Assembly: GCA_947034885.2 (NCBI GenBank)
Contig: OX344752.2
Location: 9,858,001 to 9,922,000, forward strand
DNA length: 64,000 nucleotides
Origin: Thuidium tamariscinum
Taxonomy: Eukaryota > Streptophyta > Bryopsida > Hypnales > Thuidiaceae
Reading direction: 5' to 3'
Part shown: positions 1-12,010 of the stretch, in pieces
Numbering within the stretch: position 1 is the first letter of the stretch
Layout: each line of letters opens with the position of its first letter
The notes under the pieces: model-generated
Databases searched by the model: none
Told to the model about the DNA's origin: nothing
Seen by the model: only the letters and a program-made list of their open reading frames with translations
Program-made: the position numbers and the translations under genes

Positions 1-1216
1 GGCCTGGCGCGAATGCAAATGGCAATGGAGTTGCTGCTTTGGGTGGCAAGGGCATGTCATCAAAGTCTGCCGATCAGGAGCGGAGAAAGGGCATCCCTTG
101 GTCAGAGGAGGAACATAGGTACTGGGATGTCAATCAAGCGATTACATTTTCTGCATGTGCTACGAGAGTTTTTCATTTAAAATTTCGCTCGTTTGTGTTT
201 TCAATTTCTCTTTGTTTTCTACTGCTTTCTCCAGTTTTTCTTTCCTTTTTTTTTCTCCTTTTTTTACTTTTCGCTAGGGTGGCACCAAGAATTTGGTTGA
301 GGTCATCCATTCTGTTGAATTATTATTATCATTTTTGTTATTCTGGTAGCTGCAAAACAGTTTCTGGCGGTTTAAACCGAACTTTCATAAAAGAAATCGG
401 CGAAACTATTCCATTTTCTACCGTAAATTTTCATTAGGCTTGTAGCTAGACCAAAAAAATTTGTTGAAGGCTGGCGATATTTAGCCCAGAGAAGAATGAT
501 TGGTTGAATACATAAAAGGGCTACAGTGATAACGGAGGGTACGGTAGATTACGGTCATTAATAAACCGTGAATCACGGAACATGACGTAGCTGTGTGGTA
601 TTGTTTACTGGATTGGAATTTGTATGCTATTCACACTTTCTGAGTTTATTGAGCATTTCTTTTCTGCCTGATTGATTCCCTCTTTTTTGTCTTCGCCAGA
701 CTGAAGTTACGAATGTGTGAACCTAATTATAACAGATGTGATCAACTCGATATGTGCAGGTTGTTTTTGTTAGGGTTAGCCAAATTTGGGAAGGGTGACT
801 GGCGCAGTATATCTCGAAATTTTGTAATTTCAAGAACTCCTACACAAGTAGCAAGCCATGCTCAAAAGTATTTCATAAGGTTGAATTCCATCAACAAGGA
901 TAAGCGAAGGTCCAGTATCCATGACATCACAAGCGTGAATAACGGAGATGCTGCACAACAAGGGCAAGGCCCGATTACTGGCCAACCGGGACCTGGAGCG
1001 GCCACAGGACAACCGATACAAGGGCAAATGCAGCCTGGAATGTACCCCGGTCAGCAAATGATCGGGCAACCTCCAGCTGTGGGCGCACCCGTCATGCTAC
1101 CCCCTGGGCACGTTCAATATGGCCCTCCCGGAGGACACCTCCCCAGGCCTGTGATGCGTATGGGCTCGGCTCCGCACATGTCCTACCCGATGTCACAGCC
1201 AGGTATGCATCATTGA
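1..1216 (+). CDS. DIVARICATA-like MYB-related (SHAQKYF) transcription factor, 3' part
   Basis: Two exons are visible, about 3-118 (open at the window edge) and 760-1216, joined over a GT-AG intron that splits an Arg codon. The joined protein reads [13 protein letters not shown] into [20 protein letters not shown] and then [15 protein letters not shown], the second MYB/SANT repeat with the SHAQKYF signature. After it comes [11 protein letters not shown], a block typical of DIVARICATA/R-R-type MYBs, and then a Gly/Pro/Gln/Met-rich tail ending in HH. In this family the protein is nuclear and binds I-box-like (GATAA) DNA; that is family knowledge. The first MYB repeat and the true start must lie upstream of the window. 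The intron is inside the MYB repeat, just after EEHR. The ORF reading through the intron is a shadow. Family assignment is firm; the orthologue is not determined. Confidence 0.93.
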
Positions 1217-1414
1217 TACCACAGCCGCAATTGAATGGGGTCTGTTTCCAAATTTCTCTCTGTTCGTGGAGCCCTTGTTATGACGTGAGAGAAACACATA
1301 GTGTGCTCACGTTTGTATTTGTACTGTACATCAGTTTGTGGCCCATGGAGCAGTTGGTTTGTTGTAGGTGGTCAAAGAATCAGGGCCGCCTTGTAATATA
1401 GTTTCTTCACATGC

Positions 1415-1420
1415 AATAAA
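1415..1420 (+). terminator. Likely polyadenylation signal of the MYB gene
   Basis: AATAAA lies about 200 bases after the MYB stop codon, in T-rich 3'-UTR-like sequence. Plant polyadenylation signals are loose, so this is only the best candidate. Confidence 0.4.
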
Positions 1421-2610
1421 AATATAGCCAGCAGTGCTTACAATCAGGATTGGTGCCTCTTGAGAGTTGTTTTGTAGTCCCCTGTTTTTGCTTGAATGTT
1501 GCTTGGAACTATATTGTGTGTCTGTGAATCCCTTTTTCCCAGCTTTCATTTGCTTGATTCTCTGCTTAGAGGCTTGTTGAATGTTTGGAACCTTGCTTGT
1601 CATCCCCGTGACAAGTGATTGTCTCGGATTCAGACCCACATGAATGAGCTTACGAGGTCACCATATTGGGACAGTAAGAGTAGATCAACTCTGAACGGAT
1701 CATGTCCTTATCATCTTAGTGGGAGCCGATTATTGATCAGACATGGATACCTCTTTAATCTTACCAATTTTCTCACTATTGACTTAGCTTAAATGTTTGA
1801 AAAATTTTACTTTAGTGAGTGATATCGTGGCAAGTGTGTAGGATATTTCTAGAATGTCAATCACATCTGAATTTATCCAATTGAGAATTATCACATGATC
1901 GTTTTACTGCTCTTATAAGGATGGAAAATGTACCATTCATCAGTGTAATGAAGCCTCGGCCAGTATCAATTACGTGTAACGCCTGGCCTATGACCAAGCC
2001 ATATTTCATCACTCTGTATGCTCCCATGAGTGAATTTTTTTTTTTAAATTTCAGAAATGAAATTGCATGTCTCCTACAAGTCAAAAAATTTCAGATTCTT
2101 TTGCAAAAATTTTGAAATTTCATTGTAGATTTATGTTGTATAGATTGTAAACTAATTTTCTATGCCATTCTATTATTAGAAAGTCAATATTAGAAAGTCA
2201 CTAGACCATGGTTTGAGACCCAAAGTTCAAATAGTGATAGATATCCAATTTGGATAAATTTTCACAGTTTTCAAATTTAAAATAGGATCTAAAATTGAGT
2301 TGAATTCAAGTTCCAAAATTTATGTGGATAAAAGTTAGATAAAGAGCAATGAGATAAAAGTTTCCTAAAATACTAAAAAGGCCATTTTGGGGGCCATTTT
2401 TTGGAAGCATTTTCTTAATTAGAAAAATTGTAAAGTCTTGAATGAGGTAAGTTCCAATACCACTAAAGCAACTTTCATTGAAGCAATTCTCCAAAGAAGA
2501 ATCCGAAACAAAATGCAATTTCATCTTAATATTAAGCTATAATTGTATGGAAGTCATTTGAATGTCATATTTTGGCATTGCAACAATTTGGGATTAATGA
2601 AGTGAATCAA

Positions 2611-2706
2611 CTTAGTTATGATTTAATTTAGTTATGATTCTACTTAGTTATGATTTAACTTAGTTATGATTTAACTCAGTTATGATTCAACTTAGTTATG
2701 ATTTAA
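2611..2706. repeat. 16-bp tandem repeat, six units
   Basis: Six head-to-tail copies of a 16-base unit close to CTTAGTTATGATTTAA, differing by one to three bases each. It is a minisatellite-like array with no coding sense. Confidence 0.85.
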
Positions 2707-3042
2707 AGTACTTGTCTATACTATAGCCACTAAGGTAAACCAACCTAGAATAATTGGTTTGCCTTATTGACATTTTTGAAAAAATTTATATTTTTTCAAT
2801 ATATAGACGAGCATAAGAAATGGAGAGACCAAATAAAATTTTATTTTTTTGACAAAGTATAAATTTGGTATGAATTTTTGAAGTATGCTACCTAGTTGGC
2901 TCAAAGCAATTCCTAGACTACCCAAACCATCAAAAGTGTATCCATAGTGGTCATCAAACCACCTAAATTAATTACAATATTTCCTAATATAACTGAAATA
3001 TTTTCTAACATGTGAATGACAAAAAGGAATAAAAATGTTAGT

Positions 3043-3777
3043 GGGCAATTGCAAGAAACACTTGTCTTATTTTTCGTCACACCTCATGTGCTGATTTGTT
3101 TTTTGGCCATAACTTCTATGTTTTGGCTCCAAATGACTCAAGATTTATAGAGAAGATACTCATAGGTACCATACACATTCTCTAATTTTTTCATAATTTT
3201 CAAAAAAAATTTGATTTCAAAATAGTACTAGTGATTGAATGTCACACTTCACAGTTTAGGGGGTTTTAGTCACTAAGGAGTACCTTTTTTTAATGATTTT
3301 GAGATGAAATTTGGATGAGATGGTCTCCTAATAGACTTATAGCTCTCCACGTGAGGGATTTTGAGAAAAGTTATTTTTATGACGTGTGGAAGTTCACAAA
3401 GTGACCTTCCTTCTGGTTGCATTTTGAAACATATAAAGTATTATTTTTAGTGATTTCTTTTATGAATGACCATCTCCATAAAGTTTCTAAAAATGTCCAC
3501 TTTTTATTTTTTGTATTTACTTATTTTTACTAATTTTCCTGAATTAAAACATGAACGTATGTATTTTCTTAAGATTTGGCGCTTTTTAAGTTCTCTTACT
3601 TAGAGAATTTTTCTATCAATTTCCTTTGGTGAAAACCTTAATTTTAGAGGTGTATACATTATTCATATTTTTCAAATTTTTTTCAAATTAATTTTCTAAT
3701 TTTAAAGTACTCTAGAAAAAGTCACGAGTATTGTAGTAAAACGCAACAAATAGGACAAGTGTTTCTTGCAATCACCC
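3043..3777. mobile_element. MITE-like element, copy 1 of a terminal-inverted-repeat family
   Basis: The left end GGGCAATTGCAAGAAACACT matches, inverted, the right end (GGGTGATTGCAAGAAACACT when read on the other strand), and similarity runs about 30 bases inward. The interior is AT-rich without a coding frame and resembles 5136-5828. A target-site duplication could not be settled, so the superfamily is open. Confidence 0.65.
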
Positions 3778-5135
3778 TATTTCTTGAAGTGAATTTATAC
3801 TAGAAAGTTGGAAGTTCCTACTATAATCACTAATAACTCCATCATTAACATCAGCCAAAGCATTCATTTTGACCATGAACTGTGTAAAGATGAGTTGATC
3901 ACCATGGAAATTATGCTTTTTGAAACTATGTGAATCATACACTTAAATTTTTTTGAAAGTATTCATTTGAGGGCGAACTATTGTTCATGACCTCCCATTT
4001 TTACACAAAATTTCAAAGATGAACAATTGTAGTTCTATTTTAGCTTATATGCAAGAATTTTTTGTCATCCACTAGACACTTAGTATTCACAATGGTGTTA
4101 TAAGGTTAACCAACCTAATGAAGTCCTAGTCTCATTTAGTAATGAAAATCTGATATGAATTGATGAATAATTGTAAAGGATGGTTTTTTAAATGTTTGCA
4201 TCAGAAAGTTGAACTATCCTAGGCTAGTTTACCTTAGTTACCTAGAAAACCAATTGAAAGTAGGAGTCTTAAGATTGCTTAGGACATAATTTATAATCAT
4301 GCATTTAATTGTGGATGTTGAAATTTCATTTTTTTTATGAAAGACATAGAGAATATCCAAGTAGTTAGATTATTTCATATCATCTTCTCTATATTAGTAA
4401 AGTAGACAATCTTCTTTTTCTTAAAAGTCTCTATGGTTGATTTAAGACAAATTTCCTCTACATTATAAAATCATTGGTAGACACTCTAGTTGCAAAAATA
4501 AGGATAATATGCCCTGAAAACCTACAACTAGTTTAGTTTGTCATATGATCTTATAGTTCTTTCCTTAGAATCTGTACTAGGATAAAAGTTTGTATGGTTC
4601 TCTTTCTTAGTCTATCCAAACAACATTTCATCTAAATAATGAATATAAATTTTACACCTTGTTTGAAGTTTACATCCAAAGAGATAATATTAAGCATCAA
4701 CTTTAGAAATCATTTGTATTTGAAAAACTGAAAACATCTATAAATTTTTTTGTAATCAATTTTCAAAATTTAACTTCAAGATAATATTAGTTACCTACTT
4801 CTGTCAATAAAATTTGGCCATTTTTTAGGGCTATTCCTATTATTGATCACAATCAATGTAATTTCAATTTGTTTTGGAAAAAAATTTAAAAGACTTAATG
4901 ATAAAAACATCAATTGTTTCTTCAAATACAAAATTTTCTTATATTTAGCAAATAATTATTGAACACTTTTAAATGATTTCTTTTATAAAAAATTTGACTA
5001 CTATAATCTAATTAAAATATAAGAGTAGAAAGGCAACCGAATCTAGTTTGCATGAAGAGGAAAGTTTTGAACAACAAAGAGTCTCCCCAAAAAAGGTTGT
5101 TTGAAACATAGCAACTAATACAAAACTGTTGATTA

Positions 5136-5828
5136 GGGTGATTGCAAGATCAATTGTACTATTTTGCATCACATGATGTGTACTGATCTTTTCTTGGCCA
5201 TAACTTTTTTGTTTTGTCTCTAAATGACTTAAGAATTATAGGAAAGGTACTAATGGATAGTATACACCTTGCCTAATTTTTTGTAATTTTAAAAAATAGT
5301 CAACTATCCAAAAATAGATCCCAATTTAATGTCACACTTGCCAATTTGGAGTTTTTTAGTACTATTTAGCACCTTAAGAAACAAATTTTGGGCTAAAATT
5401 TGGAAGAGATAGTCTTCTAGTAGACTTATAGCTAATGGCCAAATGAAATTTTAAAATAATTATTTTTGTATGGTGTAGAAGTCTACAAAGTAAGCTTCTT
5501 TCTACTTGCATTTTGAAACATGTAAAAAATCATTTTGGTGAGTTTTTGGTGAATGTCCATCTCCATAAAGTTTTTGAAAATGGAAAACTTTTATCTTATT
5601 TTAAAAAAAAATTAGAACATCAAAGGATGTATTTTCTTGAGATTTGGCATTTTTTTAGTTCTCCTACTTAAAGAATTTTTCTATACATTTTCTTTAGTGG
5701 TTACCCTTATCTTAAAGGTGTATACATTATTCATATTAAAAAAAATTCATTATTTTTTTAATTTTAAAGTACTGCTGAAATAATTATAAAAATGCAACAA
5801 ATAATACAAGAGTTTCTTGCATTCATCT
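5136..5828. mobile_element. MITE-like element, copy 2 of the same family
   Basis: Begins GGGTGATTGCAAGATC and ends with the inverted counterpart GTTTCTTGCATTCATCT. The interior follows 3043-3777 in order: the CATAACTT block, the CACACTTG block and the TATACATTATTCATATT block. It is more diverged at its ends than copy 1. Confidence 0.6.
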
Positions 5829-6090
5829 ATTGAAGCTTTAAGGGAAAAAAACCATATTCATTAGACTGAGGCTTTTATACAAATTTGAGAGGATAAAGCT
5901 CAAACAAAAAGACTTTAAACAACACATATGTATCTCACTTTTAACCTTAAATTTTGTTAGAAATTATGAGTGTGCTATAAATACAAATTTTGTATGTAAA
6001 TAGGTCTCAAGGGGGTCATATATATGCAGTTTAGGGTATACACTTTAGTTTGAAGGATATTTTATAGTGTTGTATAAGTAATGCACTTAA

Positions 6091-6927
6091 CCCCTAAAAG
6101 CCCAAGGGGTTAGGACAAAACACAAATGTGTTATAAAATATAAGCATTACAACTTTTTTGAAGTTAGTATCAAAGAAGATAATGTAAAGCACAAAAAGTA
6201 GAAAGTATCCATATAGTCAAAGTAAAAAAAATGTTTTTAGATTATTTTTAAATGAATTTTGAAGATATAACTTCAAAAATTCACCAAAAATACAATTTCT
6301 ATTTTTAGGATTTGAAATTTTTTTTGATTGATCAAAATTGTGTTTTTTATTGATTTATAGAAAAATGCAAAATATTCAACCTCTAAAAGCCCAAGGGATT
6401 AAGACAAAATACAAATGTGCTATAAAATATAAGCTTTACAATTTTTTTGAAGTTATCATCAAAGAAGATAATGTAAAGCACAAAAAGTAGAAAGTATCCA
6501 TATGATCAAAATTTAAAAAATATTTATAGATTCTCTTCAAATGAATTTTGAAGATATAACTTCAAAAATTCACCAAAAATACAATTTCTATTTTTATGAT
6601 TTGAAATTTTTTTGATTGGTCAAAATTGTGGTTTTTATTGACTTGTAAGAAAATAAAAAGTATTTACTAATGAGAGCATCAATACTTCCCCCAAATAGTA
6701 AGTTTTTGAACATTAAGCAATTTTAGACACTTTGTACTATTTCTCCTTTTTTTTGCTATAACTTTTTTTTGACCGTATTGATCTTAGTTTTGAATATCAA
6801 TGTTGAAAGAAAACCCAATTTTTTCAAAACTGAAAAAAAAAGATTTTGAAAAAAGTTTTTTTTTTGCTCGAAAATTCTGCCCGAAGTCAGGCAACGACCA
6901 GAAAATGGTCGATTGAGCGCTTAGGGG
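6091..6927. mobile_element. TTAA-flanked piggyBac-like non-autonomous element with internal duplication
   Basis: TTAA (6087-6090) precedes CCCCTAAAAGCCCAAGG, and the right end GCGCTTAGGGG is followed by TTAA (6928-6931). The interior holds a direct duplication with a period of about 289 bases (6091 and 6380). The right subterminal part carries CCAGAAAATGG, shared with the elements ending at 16055 and 21642. No transposase frame is present. Confidence 0.65.
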
Positions 6928-9204
6928 TTAATATAAACTTTTTTTGGAACATTTGAAAAATATAATAAGGACATATTCTTGGATGATTTCGAAGACCCTA
7001 TTTATTACTTCTAAGAAAATTGTAATTGTTAACTTTAAGGAACAATGTGCACTGTATAGGTTTAATTCATGGTTTTATTTTTTATTTATTTATTTTTAAA
7101 ACTCAAATAATCAAATATATTATTGTTAATCTTATAACCATTTACTAAACCTCAATATCATTTGTTTTCTATGCTCTCTTTTACTACTATGCATGAATAT
7201 TATTGATTCAAATTTTAAATTTTTGAGATACAATTTTATATACTTTGTTCCTTATAGCTTAGCTATTACTTTGCTAAAGTATACACTACAAAAGGGACAA
7301 ACTTTCTCATTATTTAATTGCTTATTTATCAAATTTTGTACTATTTTGCGTCTCAAATAAACCCTCTTGTACACAAATAGAATAGTTTTTTTAACTTGCC
7401 AAACAAATAGTGAAATAGATAATGGACTTGAATAAATTAAAAGACAGTACAAATTAAAATGAGAGAGTATTAGACCATATAGTCACACTCAAAAATCCTT
7501 CATTTTATATAGATTACTCTCTTGATTGCTCTATTTTCTTCTAAAAATAAATGATTTCTATACTTCATTTACTTCTCAAACATGAAATTGCATGTCTTCT
7601 ACTTGTCTTTAAATCTTTAAAAAAAAATATAGAATTTGAAATTATTGTGATTTTTTCTTAAATTGATTAAAATTGAAAATAATCAAAAAAGAAATTATTT
7701 TACAACTCTAATAATTTCACTATAGTTTTATATTAAAATGTAAACCAAATTTTTCTATCATTCAATCTTTAGAAATGCATTTCCAAACTATAGCTTGAAA
7801 TAAAATATTAGGAATTTTATTAGGAATTTTTAAAGTATTCAAATAGAATAGAAGTTAGATTTGGAAACCTTTATATTATTGACTTTGATCCAATGCAATG
7901 TTAAAGTCAAATTTTAAGAACAAAAAGTCAAAAATATATTGTTGAAGTGTCTCGTTTTTTTCATTCATATAAAAAGTAATAATAATTATAATAATTGACT
8001 TTAGTGATGCAAAAAGTCATTTAACCATTTATAAACCACTTTTGACTTCATGAACTTTTCAAAATTAATGTATCCTTTTAAAATAAGAGAAGTCATTTTA
8101 ATTTGTGGCCAAGCAAGTTGAACTCAAACTTAGGGATTACAATGTAGGCTAAGAGTCATCCAATTAGAAGTAGAAACCTTCAATGTACTTGTCTTAGTGG
8201 TGATGCTCAATACATAGAAAAGCATGCTACTTTATCATTGGCTACTAAGTGAGCCTTAAGACCTCAAGACTTTCTCATGTGAAGCCAGCTTAGAAATTAT
8301 TAAAAAAAATTGCATGTATGCTTATCCACTAAAAAGTTGGTATACAAATGTTTCATGAAACTCATTTAAAGTTTGTTAAGCTTGATTTCCTAACCTTGAC
8401 ATGTTCTATTGTTCAAATACTTGGGTACAAGTTTAGGAGGGACTACTTCTATTGCGACTCTCTCTAATCACTCAACTACAAATTTAATTATTGTATCCTC
8501 CCATATAAACTATAAAGGTGTTAAGACTTTGAGCCATCTTTTTCACTTCTTGTAATTTGAGCACTCTTGTTAGAAATCTTGAACATCCATATATATCATT
8601 CTAATACATTCACATCAAATGGAATTGTTTTAATATTAATTCAAGCACATATAAATAATTCTAGTAAGATAGAAGGATCAAATTAATACTATTATTCTTC
8701 CTTCCAATGGTAACCCTCATATTGGAACTTAGAGATTCATCATACTATAAAATATATCCCACAAAACAATCGAATTTAGCATAAATTAAGTCATTTTGAT
8801 AAAAATAAATAAATAAAAGGACCACATCTCATCTTGCAAATTGTACAAGGTAACATGACCCTTTCAAAATCTAATATAGGAATCCCAATTTGCCAAATTT
8901 AATCCTCTCATACAATAGTTTGTTTTCCACCTTTGCCTTTGGTAGTTTTTGATCATGTAAATCTTTTTAGAATAATATACCAAGTATGTATTTATTTCAA
9001 TAAATCCAAATTTGGAGATCATACAATATTGACTTAATGATTTCTTCTAACACTTTTATCATAAACCTCAATTGATGTGATAAATAGTAGATAAAATTTC
9101 ATCCATTTCAATAGTTAAAATAATGCAAACATTGTCTTATTTAAAGAAAAGAAGGGAAGTTGCAAACCCTTACAACATTAGGAAGAAATGATGCCGGTTA
9201 TTAA

Positions 9205-9390
9205 TCTCTAATGAACTAACATCCATTAAATGGATTACAAAACTTCTAATGAACCAACATCCATTAAATGGATTACGAAACTTCTCCAAAAATGCAAGTA
9301 ATGTGATCACTACGAAACTTCTAATGAACTAACATCCATTAAATGGATTACGAAACTTCCCCCAAAATGCAAGTAATGTGATCACTTAGT
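9205..9390. repeat. Short tandem duplication array
   Basis: The block TAATGAACTAACATCCATTA with its continuation ATGGATTACGAAACTTC occurs three times (near 9207, 9246 and 9316). The last two copies are followed by a shared AAAATGCAAGTAATGTGATC segment, giving a nested tandem structure. Confidence 0.8.
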
Positions 9391-9622
9391 GCCTCACGAT
9401 GATTGCACAAGGTTCTAAAATGACTTTACATGGGGATGGGAAGAAAAAGAAAATTATTAAAAACAAAAATTTGATGTATAGATTCTTCTCAAGCATAACT
9501 TATTTTGCCAAAAAATCTCAAAATCTACATCCCCTTCGATTCTAAATGTATCAGTGCAAATTAAATTAAAGGAAACGGATACTTTAACCTCTTCAACGAT
9601 GCTAACTATTAACACAGAATGA

Positions 9623-10320
9623 TCAACTGCGATTCACGCAACAAAAGAACCATGTGAAAAAAGAGCGTGAGTACAATATCTTGGTTGAAAAGCATGGTGA
9701 TACAACTGCTGAATTTGCAAGACTAGCCCCTCCCGGGAAGCTGGCAGGCTGTGGTTTCATTTTGGGAGGTCCACCAGAGCCAAAGAAAATACACAATAAT
9801 AGAGATAGGAGTTCCGCCCAATAGATGATGGAAACAAGGATTACTTGCCAGGCTAACTGCCCAACTGAAGCAGCACATCCCTCTGATGAAAAGGCATCCT
9901 GCAAACATTATAAAAAATGCATCAATCATACGAAAAATAGCATTACCGGAGTGTAGATTCAAAGAAAAATAAAAATCCCGATAATATAGGATACACTGCA
10001 TTTTAAAAATCTAGTAAAAAAGACGCTAAACCCTTCGTAAATAGGAGATCAATTCTACTACCATTGTAACTTAACATGCAGTTCATTCCGCAATAAGGAG
10101 CCAGGCTGCACTACATTCAAACGTTACCTTTCCTCATTGCAAACTCCGCAGCAACTTGGGTAGATCCCTAAGCTTCCGCAACGTGCTTCCGGGTCTTCAA
10201 AGTTTGATGAAGACGTACAGCGGCCAGGTAAGCGATAAGCTCTTGAGAAGGAAGTCGAATGAGAGTCTCAATGCAGAAAAAGCGTTCAAGCAGCTCCTCT
10301 TCTCTTAATCCAATTCACCG
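9623..10320 (-). other. 3' flank of the trihelix gene with exon-like segments
   Basis: Downstream of the trihelix stop codon, on the same strand, lies a 49-codon open stretch (10314 down to a TAG at 10168-10170) reading LREEELLERFF and then LPSQELIAYLAAVRLHQTLK. It stays open after the TAG to a good donor (AAAG/GTAACG, exon end 10128). A matching acceptor (TTTGCAG) lies at 9899-9900. This may be a spliced 3' UTR, an alternative 3' end or remains of another coding gene. The interruption and lack of a recognised family argue against a working gene. Confidence 0.3.
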
Positions 10321-10498
10321 ACAAGATGAGAACATCTGGATGGATACGGAACAAGAGGGAGAACAGAGCAGTGGGACCAGGGCTGCTCTATGAGTTCCAG
10401 GCCTATCTACAAGAGGTTGCCTTTCTATACACATTAGTATCTATCGACAGGTCTACTCGGAGTTGTCATGGTACAAAGATGAAATCAGTCAGAAAAAT

Positions 10499-11506
10499 TC
10501 AAATGCATGTCGTGATATTTGAGCTACTGAACTTCTCGCAGGTTTGTACCGCTTGCTGCTCAACTATGGGAGGCTGTCTGTTGGTCTGTCCTATAATCTG
10601 GAGGCGCAACCGAAGGATTTCCAGCTTGAGATTTTCTCGTCTCTCCATGTGCTTCTCTTGCATCTCCAGTTTCTGCTCTAAGAGTTTCTGCTCCAACTCC
10701 AGGCGCCTCTCCTCCATTTTGGCCTTCCTCTCCATGTGCCTCTCCTCATTCTCTAGCCGCCTCGCTTCCATTCTCTCTAGAAATTGAAGATGCCGTTCTT
10801 CCATGGCCATGGTCATCTCCATCTTCGCTTGTTCCACCCGTGCATACGTATCCGCAAACCCCTGCACAATCTTGGCCAAGCTCAGTGCCGTGATGGCGGT
10901 TCCCAGCTTCCTGCGTTTCACATTCTCCTTGCCTGGCTCACCCCCCGCATTGCCACGGCAGCGAGTACAAGGAGAAGGCGGAATCTCCGCACGCGGGGGA
11001 CTGTCTTCATGACAATCGCCAATCCTCGATGCAGCAGCTTTCACACCTTGATCGCCGTTCACTTCGGGTTGCATCGCAGTCAGGAAAGGAACTAACCGAC
11101 TACTATCCTGATGTTGCAACATCTCCTGAGTGGCATCGATACGATGCAAACCTCCAACAGGTCCAACAATGACCATCTCCCGCTTCGGCGTCCCCCACAA
11201 CATGTCACACCGATCATACCACTTCCATGTAATCAAATTCCGGTCATTGTCACCCTTACTCAGCTTCTCCCGCTTGTACCGCTTCTTCAGCGAGTCAATC
11301 TTGTTTTTCATCTGCGGTTGCTCCCGCTGGTGCGCTAGCCGAGTGTTGACCTCCCGCACGACTGTCTCCCAATGCCGCTTGCCCAAATTCTCCCGCTTCA
11401 CATGAATGTACGTGTTGCCCCAAACATCTAACAACGCCTCCACCTCCTCGTCGATCCATGTCTCCCTCTCCGACCCCAGACTCTGCAATCCTGATGCGGC
11501 ATCCAT
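10499..11506 (-). CDS. Trihelix (SIP1/ASIL clade) transcription factor
   Basis: A single-exon frame of 335 residues. An N-terminal trihelix/MADF-type DNA-binding domain spans about residues 13-108. It holds the tryptophans W17, W29 and W46, the helix IDSLKKRYKREK and a W94-x-WYDRCDMLWG segment, as in plant 6b-interacting protein 1 and ASIL proteins. A basic KRRK patch (197-200) is a likely nuclear signal. Residues 225-302 are an almost unbroken Glu/Lys/Arg/Met helix, a probable coiled coil for dimerisation. The start is the first Met after an in-frame TAG in the leader. Family members repress or modulate transcription, for example of seed-maturation genes; the targets here are unknown. An out-of-frame upstream ATG (11549) overlaps the start and could dampen translation. 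The opposite-strand ORFs are shadows. Confidence 0.9.
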   Translation of the reverse strand: MDAASGLQSLGSERETWIDEEVEALLDVWGNTYIHVKRENLGKRHWETVVREVNTRLAHQREQPQMKNKIDSLKKRYKREKLSKGDNDRNLITWKWYDRCDMLWGTPKREMVIVGPVGGLHRIDATQEMLQHQDSSRLVPFLTAMQPEVNGDQGVKAAASRIGDCHEDSPPRAEIPPSPCTRCRGNAGGEPGKENVKRRKLGTAITALSLAKIVQGFADTYARVEQAKMEMTMAMEERHLQFLERMEARRLENEERHMERKAKMEERRLELEQKLLEQKLEMQEKHMERRENLKLEILRLRLQIIGQTNRQPPIVEQQAVQTCEKFSSSNITTCI

Positions 11507-12010
11507 CCCGCCACCATTCTTCCCCTACACCAAAACCAGCCATATTCATCAACAAATTTGGATTTCGCAACTACACCTTCAACACACGAAACCCGAGAAA
11601 AGAAATGTGATTAAGCCTGAAAGCTTCAGGCAAGAGACGCAACGAGCAGCTTATATAGAGCCTACTCACTTCCATGTACTCCATCCGACCCGCGGAGAAC
11701 GCGAAACCCTACGACAGGGTAATTAGAGGTCGGCCTCCTGATCTCAAATTTGCACCATTCGGGACATCGTCAAAGGCAGAAGCGCGGCAGAGAGCATCTG
11801 TCGGGACGAGACGCAGCGGCGCTGCGACGCAAACGCCTGATCGGAGTGAGCAGAAATCCGGATGAGACAGCCGGACGAGAGCTGGAGCTTGCGGTGAGCA
11901 CCGGCGGGCGGCGGGGGGCGCTGGGACGACGAAGGAAAGAGACTCCTGCTGCCACGCCCGACCCCGACCTAGGGTTTGCGGCAGCGGCCGGCCACAGCAG
12001 GCTGTTTCGC
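11507..12010 (-). promoter_or_regulatory. Leader and promoter region of the trihelix gene
   Basis: Composition changes sharply from the AT-rich flank at about 12.05 kb to GC-rich sequence with many CpGs, and stays so into the trihelix start. AACCCTA-type motifs, common near plant transcription starts, occur (for example GAAACCCTA near 11703). No TATA box is evident. Limits are inferred from composition only. Confidence 0.45.

Larger units (their letters stand above)
1440..9620. other. AT-rich intergenic repeat region
   Basis: No credible gene is seen; every ORF is short and AT-driven. The region holds a 16-bp tandem array, two related inverted-repeat elements (3043-3777, 5136-5828), a TTAA-flanked element with an internal duplication (6091-6927) and a short tandem array near 9.2 kb, listed separately. 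A sequence resembling the start of one repeat near 2055 recurs near 7580. The rest is unassigned AT-rich DNA. Confidence 0.8.
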
